The notes: generated by a model from the sequence alone, not told the origin. A DNA stretch of 44,533 bases from Pseudomonas triticifolii (GCF_014358015.1 NZ_JACONV010000030.1:1-44533); one strand, 5' to 3'. Shown: positions 1-8,599, counted from the first letter of the stretch. Numbers and translations: made by a program.

Positions 1-865
1 GGCGTGGGTCGGGTTGTTTCCATGAGTCGGCAGCGCTTTCCTCGATGGCTTGCTGGATTGCACGCTTGCGGTTGTTTTCGGCACGACGGCTGAAGAACCA
101 GACCAGAAAGGTCGCCATCGACACGGCCAGCAGAATCAGACTCGCCACGGCGTTGATCTCAGGCTTCACACCCAGACGCACCGCCGAGAACACTTCCATC
201 GGCAGGGTGGTCGAGCCTGGTCCGGAAACGAAGCTCGCCAGCACCAGATCGTCCAGCGACAGCGCAAACGACATCATGCCGCCCGCCGCCAGCGATGGCG
301 CGATCATCGGGATGGTGATCAGGAAGAACACCTTCCAGGGGCGCGCGCCGAGGTCCATCGCGGCCTCTTCGATCGACAGGTCCAGCTCACGCAGCCGCGC
401 CGATACCACCACCGCCACATAAGCGGCACAGAACGTGGTGTGCGCGATCCAGATGGTCACGATGCCACGTTCCTGCGGCCAGCCGATCAGTTGCGCCATT
501 GCCACGAACAGCAGCAACAGCGACAGACCCGTGATCACTTCCGGCATCACCAACGGTGCCGTGACCAGCCCGCCGAAGAAGGTCCGACCCTTGAAGCGTG
601 TGATACGGGTCAGCACGAACGCCGCCATCGTCCCCAGCGCCACTGCCGCAATGGCGGTGTAGCAGGCGATTTCCAGCGAGCGCATCACTGAGCCCATCAG
701 TTGCGAGTTGTCCAGCAGGCCGACGTACCATTTCACCGACCAGCCACCCCAGACCGTCACCAGTTGCGAGGCGTTGAACGAGTAGATGACCAGAATCACC
801 ATCGGCGCGTAGATGAACAACAGGCCGAGGATCAGCACCAGGTTCGAAAATCGAAAGCTCTTCAT
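1..865 (-). CDS. spuH: Polyamine ABC transporter permease SpuH/PotI (partial, runs off left edge)
   Basis: Inner-membrane permease of the spermidine/putrescine importer, the PotI partner of SpuG. The frame opens at ATG 865, which overlaps the spuG stop (ATGA, 862-865), and stays open to base 2 without a stop. About 288 residues are visible, close to the family's usual 280-300, so only a short C-terminal tail should be missing. The protein starts MKSFRFSNLVL, followed by a hydrophobic first membrane segment and several more. The EAA-type cytoplasmic loop is seen as EEAAMDLGARPWKVFF, the contact site for the ATPase SpuF. It is the last gene of the spuBCDEFGH operon and is translationally coupled to spuG. 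Confidence 0.92.
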   Translation of the reverse strand, partial: MKSFRFSNLVLILGLLFIYAPMVILVIYSFNASQLVTVWGGWSVKWYVGLLDNSQLMGSVMRSLEIACYTAIAAVALGTMAAFVLTRITRFKGRTFFGGLVTAPLVMPEVITGLSLLLLFVAMAQLIGWPQERGIVTIWIAHTTFCAAYVAVVVSARLRELDLSIEEAAMDLGARPWKVFFLITIPMIAPSLAAGGMMSFALSLDDLVLASFVSGPGSTTLPMEVFSAVRLGVKPEINAVASLILLAVSMATFLVWFFSRRAENNRKRAIQQAIEESAADSWKQPDPR

Positions 866-1782
866 GCCTTGCCCTCCAGTTCTTTGGCCTGACTGCGGTT
901 GAACAGGATGATCGGCACGATGAGCACCAGCAGCATGATGACCGCCAGCGCCGAAGCCACGGGCCAGTCACGGTTGTTGAAGAATTCCTGCCACAGCACG
1001 CGGCCGATCATCAGGGTTTCCGGACCGCCCAGCAGCTCGGGAATCACGAACTCGCCCACCACGGGGATGAAGACCAGCATGCAGCCGGCGATCACACCGT
1101 TCTTGGACAGCGGCACCGTGATTTTCCAGAAGCTGTTGAAGGTGCTCGAACCCAGGTCGGACGCAGCTTCCAGCAGGCTGGTGTCGTGTTTCACGAGGTT
1201 GGCATACAGCGGCAGGATCATGAACGGCAGGTAGGAGTAGACCACGCCGATGTACACCGCCAGATTGGTGTTGAGGATCTGCAACGGCTCGTTGATCAGG
1301 CCCAGCCACATCAGGAACGCATTGAGCAGGCCGTTGTTGCTGAGAATGCCCATCCAGGCATAGACGCGGATCAGGATCGCCGTCCAGGTCGGCATCATGA
1401 TCAGCAGCAACAGAACGGTCTGGATATCCTTGCGCGCATTGGCGATGGCATAGGCCATCGGGTAGCCGATCAACAGGCACAGCAGCGTGCTGATGAAGGC
1501 CATTTTCAGCGAGCCCAGATACGCCGAAACGTAGAGGTCATCGCCGCTGAGCAAGGTGTAGTTGGCGAGGTTGAGCACCAACTGCAGCTTTTCATCGGCG
1601 TAGCTGAAGATTTCCGTGTACGGCGGAATCGCGACGTCGGCCTCGGCGAAGCTGATCTTGATGACGATCAGGAACGGCAGGGCAAAGAACAGGAACAACC
1701 AGAGGAACGGCACGCCAATGACCATCTGCCGGCCAGTGGGCTTGATGCGCTCGAAGGCGCGCTTGATCTTGCGAATTTTCAT
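862..1782 (-). CDS. spuG: Polyamine ABC transporter permease SpuG/PotH
   Basis: Inner-membrane permease of 306 aa, partner of SpuH in the polyamine importer. The start is placed at ATG 1782 (MKIRKIKRAFERIK) because it overlaps the spuF stop by 4 bases (ATGA); the frame extends 12 codons upstream inside spuF. A basic N terminus is followed by a strong membrane segment (VPFLWLFLFFALPFLIV), a periplasmic region and further membrane segments. The EAA loop (LLEAASDLGSSTFNSFWKI) is the ATPase docking site. It matches PotH/SpuG in length and layout and is coupled at both ends to its neighbours. Confidence 0.93.
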   Translation of the reverse strand: MKIRKIKRAFERIKPTGRQMVIGVPFLWLFLFFALPFLIVIKISFAEADVAIPPYTEIFSYADEKLQLVLNLANYTLLSGDDLYVSAYLGSLKMAFISTLLCLLIGYPMAYAIANARKDIQTVLLLLIMMPTWTAILIRVYAWMGILSNNGLLNAFLMWLGLINEPLQILNTNLAVYIGVVYSYLPFMILPLYANLVKHDTSLLEAASDLGSSTFNSFWKITVPLSKNGVIAGCMLVFIPVVGEFVIPELLGGPETLMIGRVLWQEFFNNRDWPVASALAVIMLLVLIVPIILFNRSQAKELEGKA

Positions 1783-2921
1783 GAGCGCAGTACCACGCCG
1801 CTGTCGTCTTCCCACCACACGTAAACTTCATCGCCCCACGTCGGCCGTGCGCCCTGACGCTCGGCGTTGGCCACGAACGACTGCACCAGCTTGCCACCGG
1901 GCAGTTCGACGTAGAACACCGAATGGCCACCCAGGTAGGCGATATCGTGAACCTTGCCGCGCGACCAGTTGTACTCGAAGGACGGCTGCTCGGTGGTGAC
2001 CAGCAGTTTTTCCGGGCGCAGTGCGTAGGTGATGCTCTTGTCTTCCACGGAGGTGCTCACGCCATGGCCGACATAGATATTGCGCTCAAGCTCGGGACTG
2101 CGGATCAGCGCGTGGCCTTCCATGTCCTCGATCACTTCGCCTTCGAACAGGTTGACGCTGCCGATGAACTCACACACCAGTCGGCTGGTCGGGGTTTCGT
2201 AGATGTCGATCGGGCTGCCGATCTGGGCGATCCAGCCCAGGTGCATGATCGCGATCCGCTCGGCCATGGTCATGGCCTCTTCCTGATCGTGGGTCACCAT
2301 GACGCAGGTCACGCCTACGCGCTCGATGATTTCCACCAGCTCCAGCTGCATCTGCGAACGCAGTTTCTTGTCCAGCGCGCCCATGGGTTCGTCGAGCAGC
2401 AACAGCTTGGGCTTCTTGGCCAGCGAGCGAGCCAGCGCCACACGTTGACGCTGACCACCCGAGAGCTGATGCGGCTTGCGCCTGGCGTACTGGGTCATCT
2501 GCACCAGCTTGAGCATTTCGGCCACGCGGGCGTCGATTTCCGATCTGGACAGCTTGTCCTGCTTGAGGCCGAAGGCGATGTTGTCGGCCACGGTCATGTG
2601 CGGAAACAGCGCGTAGGACTGGAACATCATGTTGATCGGACGCTCATACGGCGGCATGTCGGTGATGTCGACGCCATCGAGGTAAATACGGCCCTCGGTA
2701 GGACGCTCGAAACCGGCCAGCATACGCAGTAGCGTGGACTTGCCGGAGCCCGATCCGCCGAGCAGGGCAAAGATTTCGCCCTTGTTGATTTGCAGGGACA
2801 CATCGTCCACAGCAATCGTCTCGTCGAATTTTTTCGTGACGCGATCGATCTTGACCAGCACCTGTTTGGGTTGCTGACCGCCTTCGAGGGCTTTCTTGTA
2901 GGCGCCGGAGGCAACTGCCAT
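1779..2921 (-). CDS. spuF: Polyamine ABC transporter ATP-binding protein SpuF/PotG
   Basis: Cytoplasmic ATPase that powers polyamine uptake, 380 aa. Visible motifs are Walker A GGSGSGKST (residues 55-63), signature LSGGQ (153-157), Walker B LLLLDEP (173-179) and the H-loop His211, followed by a TOBE-like C-terminal domain typical of PotA/PotG. The start at ATG 2921 is chosen because GGGAG lies 8 bases upstream; longer in-frame starts at 2939 (ATG) and 2957 (TTG) lack this site. The gene follows spuE and overlaps spuG. A GC-rich stem-loop (2949-2967) sits just before the gene. Confidence 0.94.
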   Translation of the reverse strand: MAVASGAYKKALEGGQQPKQVLVKIDRVTKKFDETIAVDDVSLQINKGEIFALLGGSGSGKSTLLRMLAGFERPTEGRIYLDGVDITDMPPYERPINMMFQSYALFPHMTVADNIAFGLKQDKLSRSEIDARVAEMLKLVQMTQYARRKPHQLSGGQRQRVALARSLAKKPKLLLLDEPMGALDKKLRSQMQLELVEIIERVGVTCVMVTHDQEEAMTMAERIAIMHLGWIAQIGSPIDIYETPTSRLVCEFIGSVNLFEGEVIEDMEGHALIRSPELERNIYVGHGVSTSVEDKSITYALRPEKLLVTTEQPSFEYNWSRGKVHDIAYLGGHSVFYVELPGGKLVQSFVANAERQGARPTWGDEVYVWWEDDSGVVLRS

Positions 2922-2948
2922 GGGTGAAACTCCCAACATGATAGGCAA

Positions 2949-2967
2949 CCCGGCCAAGACGGCCGGG
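2949..2967 (-). promoter_or_regulatory. GC-rich stem-loop between spuE and spuF
   Basis: A perfect 7-bp inverted repeat (CCCGGCC / GGCCGGG) with a 5-base loop lies 10 bases after the spuE stop and before the spuF ribosome-binding site. No T-tract follows on the minus strand, so it is not a classic terminator. Such hairpins downstream of binding-protein genes often protect the upstream mRNA or lower downstream expression, which would keep receptor in excess over ATPase and permease. Confidence 0.5.
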
Positions 2968-2977
2968 CGCTGGATTG

Positions 2978-4072
2978 TTATTTGCCCGACTTGACCTTGG
3001 TCCAGCTGCGGGTCATCAGACGTTGCACCTTAGGTGGCAACTCGCTATTCACGAACAACCGGTCCAGCACGTCCTGAGGCGGATAGACCGCGGCGTCAGT
3101 GCGGATCGTCTGATCCATGAACTCACCCGAAGCAGGGTTGGGGTTGGCATAACCGACTTCATCGCTGACCTGGGCGATCACTTTTGGATCGAGCAGGTAA
3201 TTGATGAAGGCGCTGGCGGCCTTGATGTTCTTCGAGTCAGCCGGAATGGCCAGCATGTCGAACCACAGATTGGCGCCTTCTTTCGGGATGCTGTAGGCAA
3301 GCTTCACACCCTTGCCTGCTTCTTCGGCACGAGCCTTGGCCTGGAACACATCACCCGAGAAACCGGCCGCCACACAGATGTCGCCGTTGGCGAGGTCAGT
3401 GATGTATTTGGAGGAATGGAAGTAGGTCACGTAAGGACGAATCGCCATCAGCTTGGCTTCGGCCTTCTTGTAGTCAGCTTCCTTGGTGCTGTTGGGGTCA
3501 AGCCCGAGGTAGTTGAGCATGGCCGGCAGCATCTCGTCGGCGGAGTCCAGAAACGCCACGCCACAGCTGGACAGCTTCTTGATGTTCTCAGGCTCGAACA
3601 GCACCGACCAGGAGTCGATCTTGTCGACGCCCAGCGCGGCCTTGACCTTCTCGACGTTGTAACCGATGCCGTTGGTGCCCCACAGGTAAGGCACGGCGTA
3701 CTGGTTGCCAGGGTCGTTCTTCTCCAGGCGCTTGAACAGCGCCGGGTCCAGGTTCTTGTAGTTGGGCAGCAGCGACTTGTCGAGCTTCTGGAACGCGCCC
3801 GCCTTGATCTGCTTGCCCAGGAAGTGGTTGGACGGCACCACCACGTCGTAGCCGGTGCGTCCGGCCAGCAGCTTGGCTTCCAGGGTTTCGTTGGAGTCGA
3901 ACACGTCGTACATCGGCTTGATGCCGGTCGCCGCTTCGAAGTCCGCCAGCGTGGTCTTGCCGATGTAATCGGACCAGTTATAAATATGCACGGTGGATTC
4001 AGCCTGAGCACTGGCTGCCAGTGTCAGCCCGGCGCTCACCAGCAAGGCTTTGGAGAAATTAGAAATAGACAA
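2978..4072 (-). CDS. spuE: Periplasmic spermidine-preferring binding protein SpuE
   Basis: Periplasmic receptor of the polyamine importer, 364 aa, PotF/PotD family. It has a signal peptide (LLVSAGLTLAASAQA, cut near residue 24) and the polyamine-pocket motif HIYNWSDY (W33). The pocket residue Trp270 in GANLW corresponds to the Trp of P. aeruginosa SpuE that favours spermidine, while SpuD has Phe there. The start is TTG 4072: AAGGA lies 8 bases upstream and the frame gives MSISNFSKALL. The nearby ATG 4077 is out of frame. The second receptor gene of the operon lies upstream and shares about half its residues by eye. Confidence 0.9.
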   Translation of the reverse strand: MSISNFSKALLVSAGLTLAASAQAESTVHIYNWSDYIGKTTLADFEAATGIKPMYDVFDSNETLEAKLLAGRTGYDVVVPSNHFLGKQIKAGAFQKLDKSLLPNYKNLDPALFKRLEKNDPGNQYAVPYLWGTNGIGYNVEKVKAALGVDKIDSWSVLFEPENIKKLSSCGVAFLDSADEMLPAMLNYLGLDPNSTKEADYKKAEAKLMAIRPYVTYFHSSKYITDLANGDICVAAGFSGDVFQAKARAEEAGKGVKLAYSIPKEGANLWFDMLAIPADSKNIKAASAFINYLLDPKVIAQVSDEVGYANPNPASGEFMDQTIRTDAAVYPPQDVLDRLFVNSELPPKVQRLMTRSWTKVKSGK

Positions 4073-4192
4073 AACATGAATCCTTTTAACAGAGAGGCCT
4101 GAAAGCCGGATGGCATCCGGACGACAAAACCGGCGCGCAACTTACCGTCTATGAGTCCAACCAGCAAAGTTTTCGGCAATTTTCCTGTCTGT

Positions 4193-4227
4193 TGGAAGCT
4201 GCGCGGCCGAGGGCTACGCAGCTTCCA
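4193..4227 (-). promoter_or_regulatory. Strong stem-loop between spuD and spuE
   Basis: An 11-bp perfect inverted repeat (4193-4203 with 4217-4227, core GGAAGCTGCG / CGCAGCTTCC) encloses a 13-base loop, 17 bases after the spuD stop on the minus strand. It is followed by AACAGACAGG rather than T residues. This fits an mRNA-stabilising element, or a partial attenuator that sets the ratio of SpuD to downstream genes. A smaller hairpin (CCGGAT-GGC-ATCCGG, near 4108-4122) lies closer to spuE. Confidence 0.5.
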
Positions 4228-4244
4228 CAGGTTTCATGACAGGC

Positions 4245-5342
4245 TTATTTACCTGATTTGATCTTGGTCCAGCTGCGGGTCATGATCCGTTGGGTCGCGG
4301 CGGGCAGATCCGCGATGGCATACAGTTTGGCCTGTACGTCAGCAGGCGGGTAAACGCCTGGATCGCTGGTGATTGCCTTGTCGACCAGAGGCGTGGCGGC
4401 TGCGTTACCGTTCGGGAAGCGCACCGCGTTGGTGATCTCGGCCATGATTTCCGGCTTCATCAGGAAGGTCATGAACTTGTAGGCACCGTCGACGTTTTCG
4501 GCATCCTTGGGAATGGCGACCATGTCGTAGAAGCTGCCAGCGCCTTCTTTCGGAATGTTGTAGCTGACCTTGACCTTGCCGCCCGCTTCTTCAGCACGGG
4601 ATTTGGCCTGGTAGATGTCACCCGAGTAGCCCACGGCTACGCAGATGTTGCCGTTGGCAAGGTCCGAGATGTACTTGGACGAGTGGAAGTAGCCAATCGA
4701 AGGGCGGATCTTCATGAACAGCGCTTCGGCTTCGGCCAGTTGCTTCTTGTCCTGCGAGTCGGTCGGGTAGCCCAGGTAATGCAGGGCAATCGGCAGCATC
4801 TCGGTAGGCGAATCGAGGAAGCTGATGCCGCACGACTTCAACTTGGCAGCGTTCTCGGGCTTGAACAGCAGGTCCCAGGAGTTCACCGGAGCGTCGGCAC
4901 CCAGCGCGGCCTTGACCTTGTCCGGGTTGATGCCGATACCGATCGAGCCCCACATGTACGGGAAGGCGTGCTTGTTGCCCGGGTCGCTGACCGACACGGC
5001 CTTGAGCAGCGATTCGTTCAGGTTCTTCCAGTCAGGCAGCTTGGACTTGTCCAGTTCCTGATAGACGCCGGCCTTGATCTGCTTGGCGAGGAAGTTGTTG
5101 GACGGCACGACGATGTCGTAACCGGATTTGCCGGCCAGCAATTTGGCTTCGAGCGTCTCGTTGCTGTCGAAAACGTCGTACACCACCTTGATGCCCGATT
5201 CCTTCTCGAACTTGGCAATGGTGTCCGGTGCGATGTAATCGGACCAGTTATAGACGTGCAGCACCTTGTCATCAGCCTGTGCAGCACTGGCCATGACGCC
5301 CATCAGGGACAGAGCGAGAAGGGTCTTGCCAAATTTTTTCAT
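4245..5342 (-). CDS. spuD: Periplasmic putrescine-preferring binding protein SpuD
   Basis: Periplasmic polyamine receptor, 365 aa. The signal peptide is MKKFGKTLLALSLMGVMASA then AQA, followed by the conserved HVYNWSDYIAPD (W33). The pocket position equivalent to SpuE Trp270 is Phe271 here (GAGSFYD), the residue linked to putrescine binding in P. aeruginosa SpuD. Start ATG 5342 has GGAG six bases upstream; an in-frame TTG four codons earlier would overlap that site. It is the first of two tandem paralogous receptors and is followed by a strong stem-loop. Confidence 0.93.
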   Translation of the reverse strand: MKKFGKTLLALSLMGVMASAAQADDKVLHVYNWSDYIAPDTIAKFEKESGIKVVYDVFDSNETLEAKLLAGKSGYDIVVPSNNFLAKQIKAGVYQELDKSKLPDWKNLNESLLKAVSVSDPGNKHAFPYMWGSIGIGINPDKVKAALGADAPVNSWDLLFKPENAAKLKSCGISFLDSPTEMLPIALHYLGYPTDSQDKKQLAEAEALFMKIRPSIGYFHSSKYISDLANGNICVAVGYSGDIYQAKSRAEEAGGKVKVSYNIPKEGAGSFYDMVAIPKDAENVDGAYKFMTFLMKPEIMAEITNAVRFPNGNAAATPLVDKAITSDPGVYPPADVQAKLYAIADLPAATQRIMTRSWTKIKSGK

Positions 5343-5422
5343 GCGTAGCTCCAATGTTTTTTATCACTGACCGATTAGATTAGCGGCTTGTAGCCAGTAG
5401 TCTGGCAAGTTAATGGGCAGGC

Positions 5423-5465
5423 TTTCAAGCCGACACCTGTCGAACAACCCCTGGCAGGCTTGAAA
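5423..5465 (-). promoter_or_regulatory. Inverted repeat between spuC and spuD
   Basis: A 9-bp inverted repeat TTTCAAGCC / GGCTTGAAA (5423-5431 and 5457-5465) lies in the 149-base gap between spuC and spuD. Its loop contains a CGACA / TGTCG match. There is no T-tract in the direction of transcription. It is probably an mRNA processing or stability element; an operator is also possible. Confidence 0.35.
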
Positions 5466-5491
5466 ACACCCTTTGCAGCCCCACACGCTCC

Positions 5492-6859
5492 CTACCCTTC
5501 CAGTGCCGCCAGCGTCAGGTCCAGGCACTTGCGAGCTTTTTCGATCAGTTCGTCAATCTGCTCAAACGTGATCACCAGAGGCGGGGCAATGATCATGGTG
5601 TCACCCACGGCCCGCATGATCAGGCCATTGTCGAAGCAGAAGGTTCGACAGATCATGCCTGCGCCCTTATCGGTGTAACGCTCGCGCGTCGCCTTGTTCC
5701 TGACCAGCTCGATGGCGCCCAACAGGCCGACACCGCGCACTTCGCCCACCAGAGGGTGATCATTCAACTCACGCAAACGCTTTTGCAAATATGGTGCCGT
5801 TTCCGACTTGACCCGCTCGACGATCTTTTCTTCACGCAGAATACGAATGTTCTCCAGCGCCACAGCGGCGGCGACCGGATGCCCTGAATACGTGAAACCA
5901 TGGTTGAAATCGCCGCCCTCGTTGAGCACGGCCACGATTTCATTGCGCACCACCAGACCGCCCATGGGCACATAGCCTGAGGTCAGGCCTTTGGCGATGG
6001 TCATCATGTCGGGCTTGAGGCCATAGAAATCGCTACCGAACCACTCACTGGTGCGGCCGAAACCACAGATCACTTCATCAGCAACGAACAGAATGTCGTA
6101 GCGCGACAGGATCTCCTTGATCTTCGGCCAGTAGGTGTCAGGCGGCACGATCACGCCGCCTGCGCCCTGAATCGGCTCGGCGATGAACGCACCGACATTG
6201 TCCACGCCCAGTTCGAGAATTTTCTTCTCCAGTTGCTCCGCCGCCCAGATGCCGAACTCATCCGGCGTCATGTCACCGCCTTCTCCAAACCAGTACGGCT
6301 GCGGGATGTGAGCGATACCGGGAATCGGCAGGTCGCCCTGCTCGTGCATGTAGGTCATGCCACCCAGGCTTGCGCCCGCCACCGTGGAGCCGTGGTAGCC
6401 GTTGATGCGGCTGATGATGGTCTTCTTGTTCGGCTGCCCCTTGAGCGCCCAGTAATGACGAACCATACGCAGCATGGTGTCGTTGCCTTCGGAGCCGGAA
6501 CCGGTGAAAAACACGTGGTTCATGCCCTCGGGCGCGATATCGGAAATCGCCTTGGCCAGCTCCAGTACCGGCGGGTGAGCGGTCTGGAAGAACAGGTTGT
6601 AATAAGGCAGTTCACGCATCTGCTTGCTGGCAGCGTCGGCCAGCTCTTCGCGGCCATAGCCGATGGCCACGCACCACAGGCCGGACATGCCATCCAGAAT
6701 ACGATTGCCTTCGCTGTCCCACAGGTACACGCCGTCGGCACGGGTGATGATGCGCGGGCCTTTCTCTTTCAGTTGTTTGTAATCGCTGAACGGTGCCAGG
6801 TGATGCTCGCTACTCAGGGCTTGCCATTCGAGGGTTTGCGGGTTGTGGTTGGCACTCAT
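5492..6859 (-). CDS. spuC: Polyamine:pyruvate aminotransferase SpuC
   Basis: Class III PLP-dependent aminotransferase, 455 aa, full length for the family. It transfers an amino group from putrescine, cadaverine or gamma-glutamyl-polyamine to pyruvate, giving the aminoaldehyde. Visible features are the cofactor loop FFTGSGSEGND (117-127), GYHGSTVAG, the PLP ring Asp261 in VADEVICGFGR and the Schiff-base Lys290 in MMTIAKGLTSGY. Start ATG 6859 has AAGGA upstream. It lies 63 bases downstream of spuB and in the same operon as the transporter, linking uptake to breakdown. Confidence 0.94.
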   Translation of the reverse strand: MSANHNPQTLEWQALSSEHHLAPFSDYKQLKEKGPRIITRADGVYLWDSEGNRILDGMSGLWCVAIGYGREELADAASKQMRELPYYNLFFQTAHPPVLELAKAISDIAPEGMNHVFFTGSGSEGNDTMLRMVRHYWALKGQPNKKTIISRINGYHGSTVAGASLGGMTYMHEQGDLPIPGIAHIPQPYWFGEGGDMTPDEFGIWAAEQLEKKILELGVDNVGAFIAEPIQGAGGVIVPPDTYWPKIKEILSRYDILFVADEVICGFGRTSEWFGSDFYGLKPDMMTIAKGLTSGYVPMGGLVVRNEIVAVLNEGGDFNHGFTYSGHPVAAAVALENIRILREEKIVERVKSETAPYLQKRLRELNDHPLVGEVRGVGLLGAIELVRNKATRERYTDKGAGMICRTFCFDNGLIMRAVGDTMIIAPPLVITFEQIDELIEKARKCLDLTLAALEG

Positions 6860-6922
6860 GCAGCACTTCCTTAATCAAGTCAGTAAGTCGAACGCCGCCT
6901 CGCACAGCGGCGCTCTACCGGG

Positions 6923-8281
6923 TCAAACAGCGAAGAGCAGGAACTCGCGTTCCCAGGAGCTGATCACGCGCTTGAAGTTCTCATGCTCGGCGCGCTTGAC
7001 CGCGACGTAACCAATGATGAATTTCTTGCCCAGGTATTTTTCGATGGTCTTGCTGTTTTCCATCCGCTCCAGCGCGTCCTCGATGGTCAGCGGCAGGCGC
7101 AGGTTGCGGCGCTCGTAACCCCGGCCCACCACAGGCGCGCTTGGATTGATGCCCTCGACCATGCCGATGAAGCCGCACAGCAGGCTGGCGGCAATGGCCA
7201 GGTAAGGGTTCGCGTCGGCACCTGGCAGGCGGTTTTCCACCCGACGGTTCTGCGGCCCGGCGTCCGGCACGCGCAGACCGACAGTGCGATTCTCTTCGCC
7301 CCACTCCACGTTCACGGGCGCAGAAGTGTCCGGCAGAAAGCGGCGGAACGAGTTCACATTGGGCGCGAACAGCGGCAACAGCTCGGGAATGAATTTCTGT
7401 AGGCCACCGACGTGGTTGAGAAACAGCTCGCTCATCGTGCCGTCTTCATTGGAGAAGATGTTCTTGCCGGTCTCGATGTCGATGATGCTCTGGTGCAGGT
7501 GCATGGCGCTGCCGGGCTCGCCGGTCATGGGCTTGGCCATGAAGGTGGCCGCCACATCATGCTTGAGCGCCGCTTCGCGCATGGTGCGCTTGAACACCAG
7601 AATCTGGTCGGCCAGTGACAGGGCATCGCCATGACGGAAGTTGATTTCCATCTGCGCAGTGCCGTCTTCGTGGATCAGCGTGTCCAGGTCCAGGTTCTGC
7701 AGTTCGCACCAGTCGTAGACGTCTTCGAACAGGGGATCGAACTCGTTCGCCGCTTCTATGGAGAACGACTGGCGACCGGTTTCCGGACGCCCCGAGCGGC
7801 CGACCGGAGGCTGCAGCGGGTAGTCGGGGTCGTCGCTGCGCTTGGTCAGGTAGAACTCCATCTCCGGCGCCACGATAGGCTGCCAGCCTTGGTCGGCATA
7901 GAGTTTGAGCACTTTCTTGAGCACGTTGCGCGGCGACAGCTCGATGGGGTTGCCTTGTTTGTCGTAGGTATCGTGAATGACCTGCGCGGTCGGCTCGATG
8001 GCCCAAGGCACCAGATACACCGCGTTCTGGTCGGGACGGCAGATCATGTCGATGTCGGCAGGGTCCAGCAACTCGTAGTAGATCTCGTCTTCTACGTAGT
8101 CGCCGGTCACCGTCTGCAACAACACGCTTTCAGGCAGGCGCATGCCTTTTTCAGCGATAAATTTGTTGGTCGGTGAGATCTTGCCGCGCGTGATTCCGGT
8201 GAGGTCGGACATCATGCATTCGACTTCGGTGATCTTGTGTTCTTTCAACCAATCGGTGAGCTGGTCGAGGTTGGTACTCAT
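6923..8281 (-). CDS. spuB: Glutamylpolyamine synthetase SpuB (glutamine synthetase family)
   Basis: ATP-dependent ligase of 452 aa in the GlnA-like PuuA/PauA family. It joins glutamate through its gamma-carboxyl group to putrescine or related amines, the first step of the gamma-glutamylation route. Seen in order are an N-terminal beta-grasp domain (LTGITRGK), the metal and ATP motif APEMEFYL, EINFRHGD, FMAKPMTGEPGSAMHLHQS and NRRVENRLPGADANPY. Start ATG 8281 has GAGG five bases upstream. It is the first intact gene of the spu operon; a degraded spuA lies just upstream. Confidence 0.92.
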   Translation of the reverse strand: MSTNLDQLTDWLKEHKITEVECMMSDLTGITRGKISPTNKFIAEKGMRLPESVLLQTVTGDYVEDEIYYELLDPADIDMICRPDQNAVYLVPWAIEPTAQVIHDTYDKQGNPIELSPRNVLKKVLKLYADQGWQPIVAPEMEFYLTKRSDDPDYPLQPPVGRSGRPETGRQSFSIEAANEFDPLFEDVYDWCELQNLDLDTLIHEDGTAQMEINFRHGDALSLADQILVFKRTMREAALKHDVAATFMAKPMTGEPGSAMHLHQSIIDIETGKNIFSNEDGTMSELFLNHVGGLQKFIPELLPLFAPNVNSFRRFLPDTSAPVNVEWGEENRTVGLRVPDAGPQNRRVENRLPGADANPYLAIAASLLCGFIGMVEGINPSAPVVGRGYERRNLRLPLTIEDALERMENSKTIEKYLGKKFIIGYVAVKRAEHENFKRVISSWEREFLLFAV

Positions 8282-8303
8282 AAATACCTCAGGGTTTTGG
8301 TGT

Positions 8304-8319
8304 CCTGATCGTGATCAGG
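8304..8319. promoter_or_regulatory. Dyad CCTGATC-GT-GATCAGG upstream of spuB
   Basis: A 7-2-7 perfect inverted repeat lies 23 bases upstream of the spuB start and overlaps the stop of the spuA remnant. It is followed on the plus strand by CGTTTTT, so it could be a weak terminator toward spuI, but nothing is transcribed into it from the left. An operator for a repressor of spuB is the simpler reading. Which protein binds is unknown. Confidence 0.35.
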
Positions 8320-8599
8320 CGTTTTTCAGACGCATCGGCGTCATGGTGTACAACTCGTTTAAGGAGCCAAGAAGGCGTAAGGTGACACCTGCACTAACAT
8401 ATTTCCACACAGCCGCCGTCACACTGGCGGGGCCGCTATAGTGATAGTGTCGAGCATTAAAAGTGGAATGAGTGACGCCCAATGGCAATACGGGTGGCTT
8501 CGCAACCTCTGCCAGTGCAGCATGAGCACAGGTACCACAGGCATGATGACCGTTGTGCAGGTCGAACATCCTCGTGCCGGTCAAGGGAAGGCGAAACAT
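8315..8599 (-). pseudogene. Degraded spuA remnant (gamma-glutamyl-GABA hydrolase, class I amidotransferase-like)
   Basis: A 94-codon open frame in the exact place where P. aeruginosa has spuA, between spuB and divergent spuI and in spuB orientation. It keeps a GGGGG ribosome site. From memory of the PuuD/SpuA family, the N terminus (MFRLPL-G) matches the usual MxRLPLIG start, ALAEVAKPPVLPLG resembles the AVAVAAKGLPVVLPSLG-type segment, and HYSGPAS matches the HYxGPAS segment after the GSPSN motif. The stretches between are shortened, and the catalytic Cys (GICRG) and the whole C-terminal half (about 160 residues) are gone. It therefore cannot be an active hydrolase. The alternative is a chance open frame encoding an unrelated small protein. 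Confidence 0.55.

Noticed and set aside
2975..4102. Long plus-strand open frames opposite spuE, spuD (4290-5348), gabD (10659-11888), the ABC ATPase (15961-17628), the binding protein (19360-21144) and pckA (27673-29097)
   Set aside because: They lie antisense to genes with clear family motifs, have Arg/Gln/Val/His-rich composition typical of GC-biased shadow frames, and lack ribosome sites.
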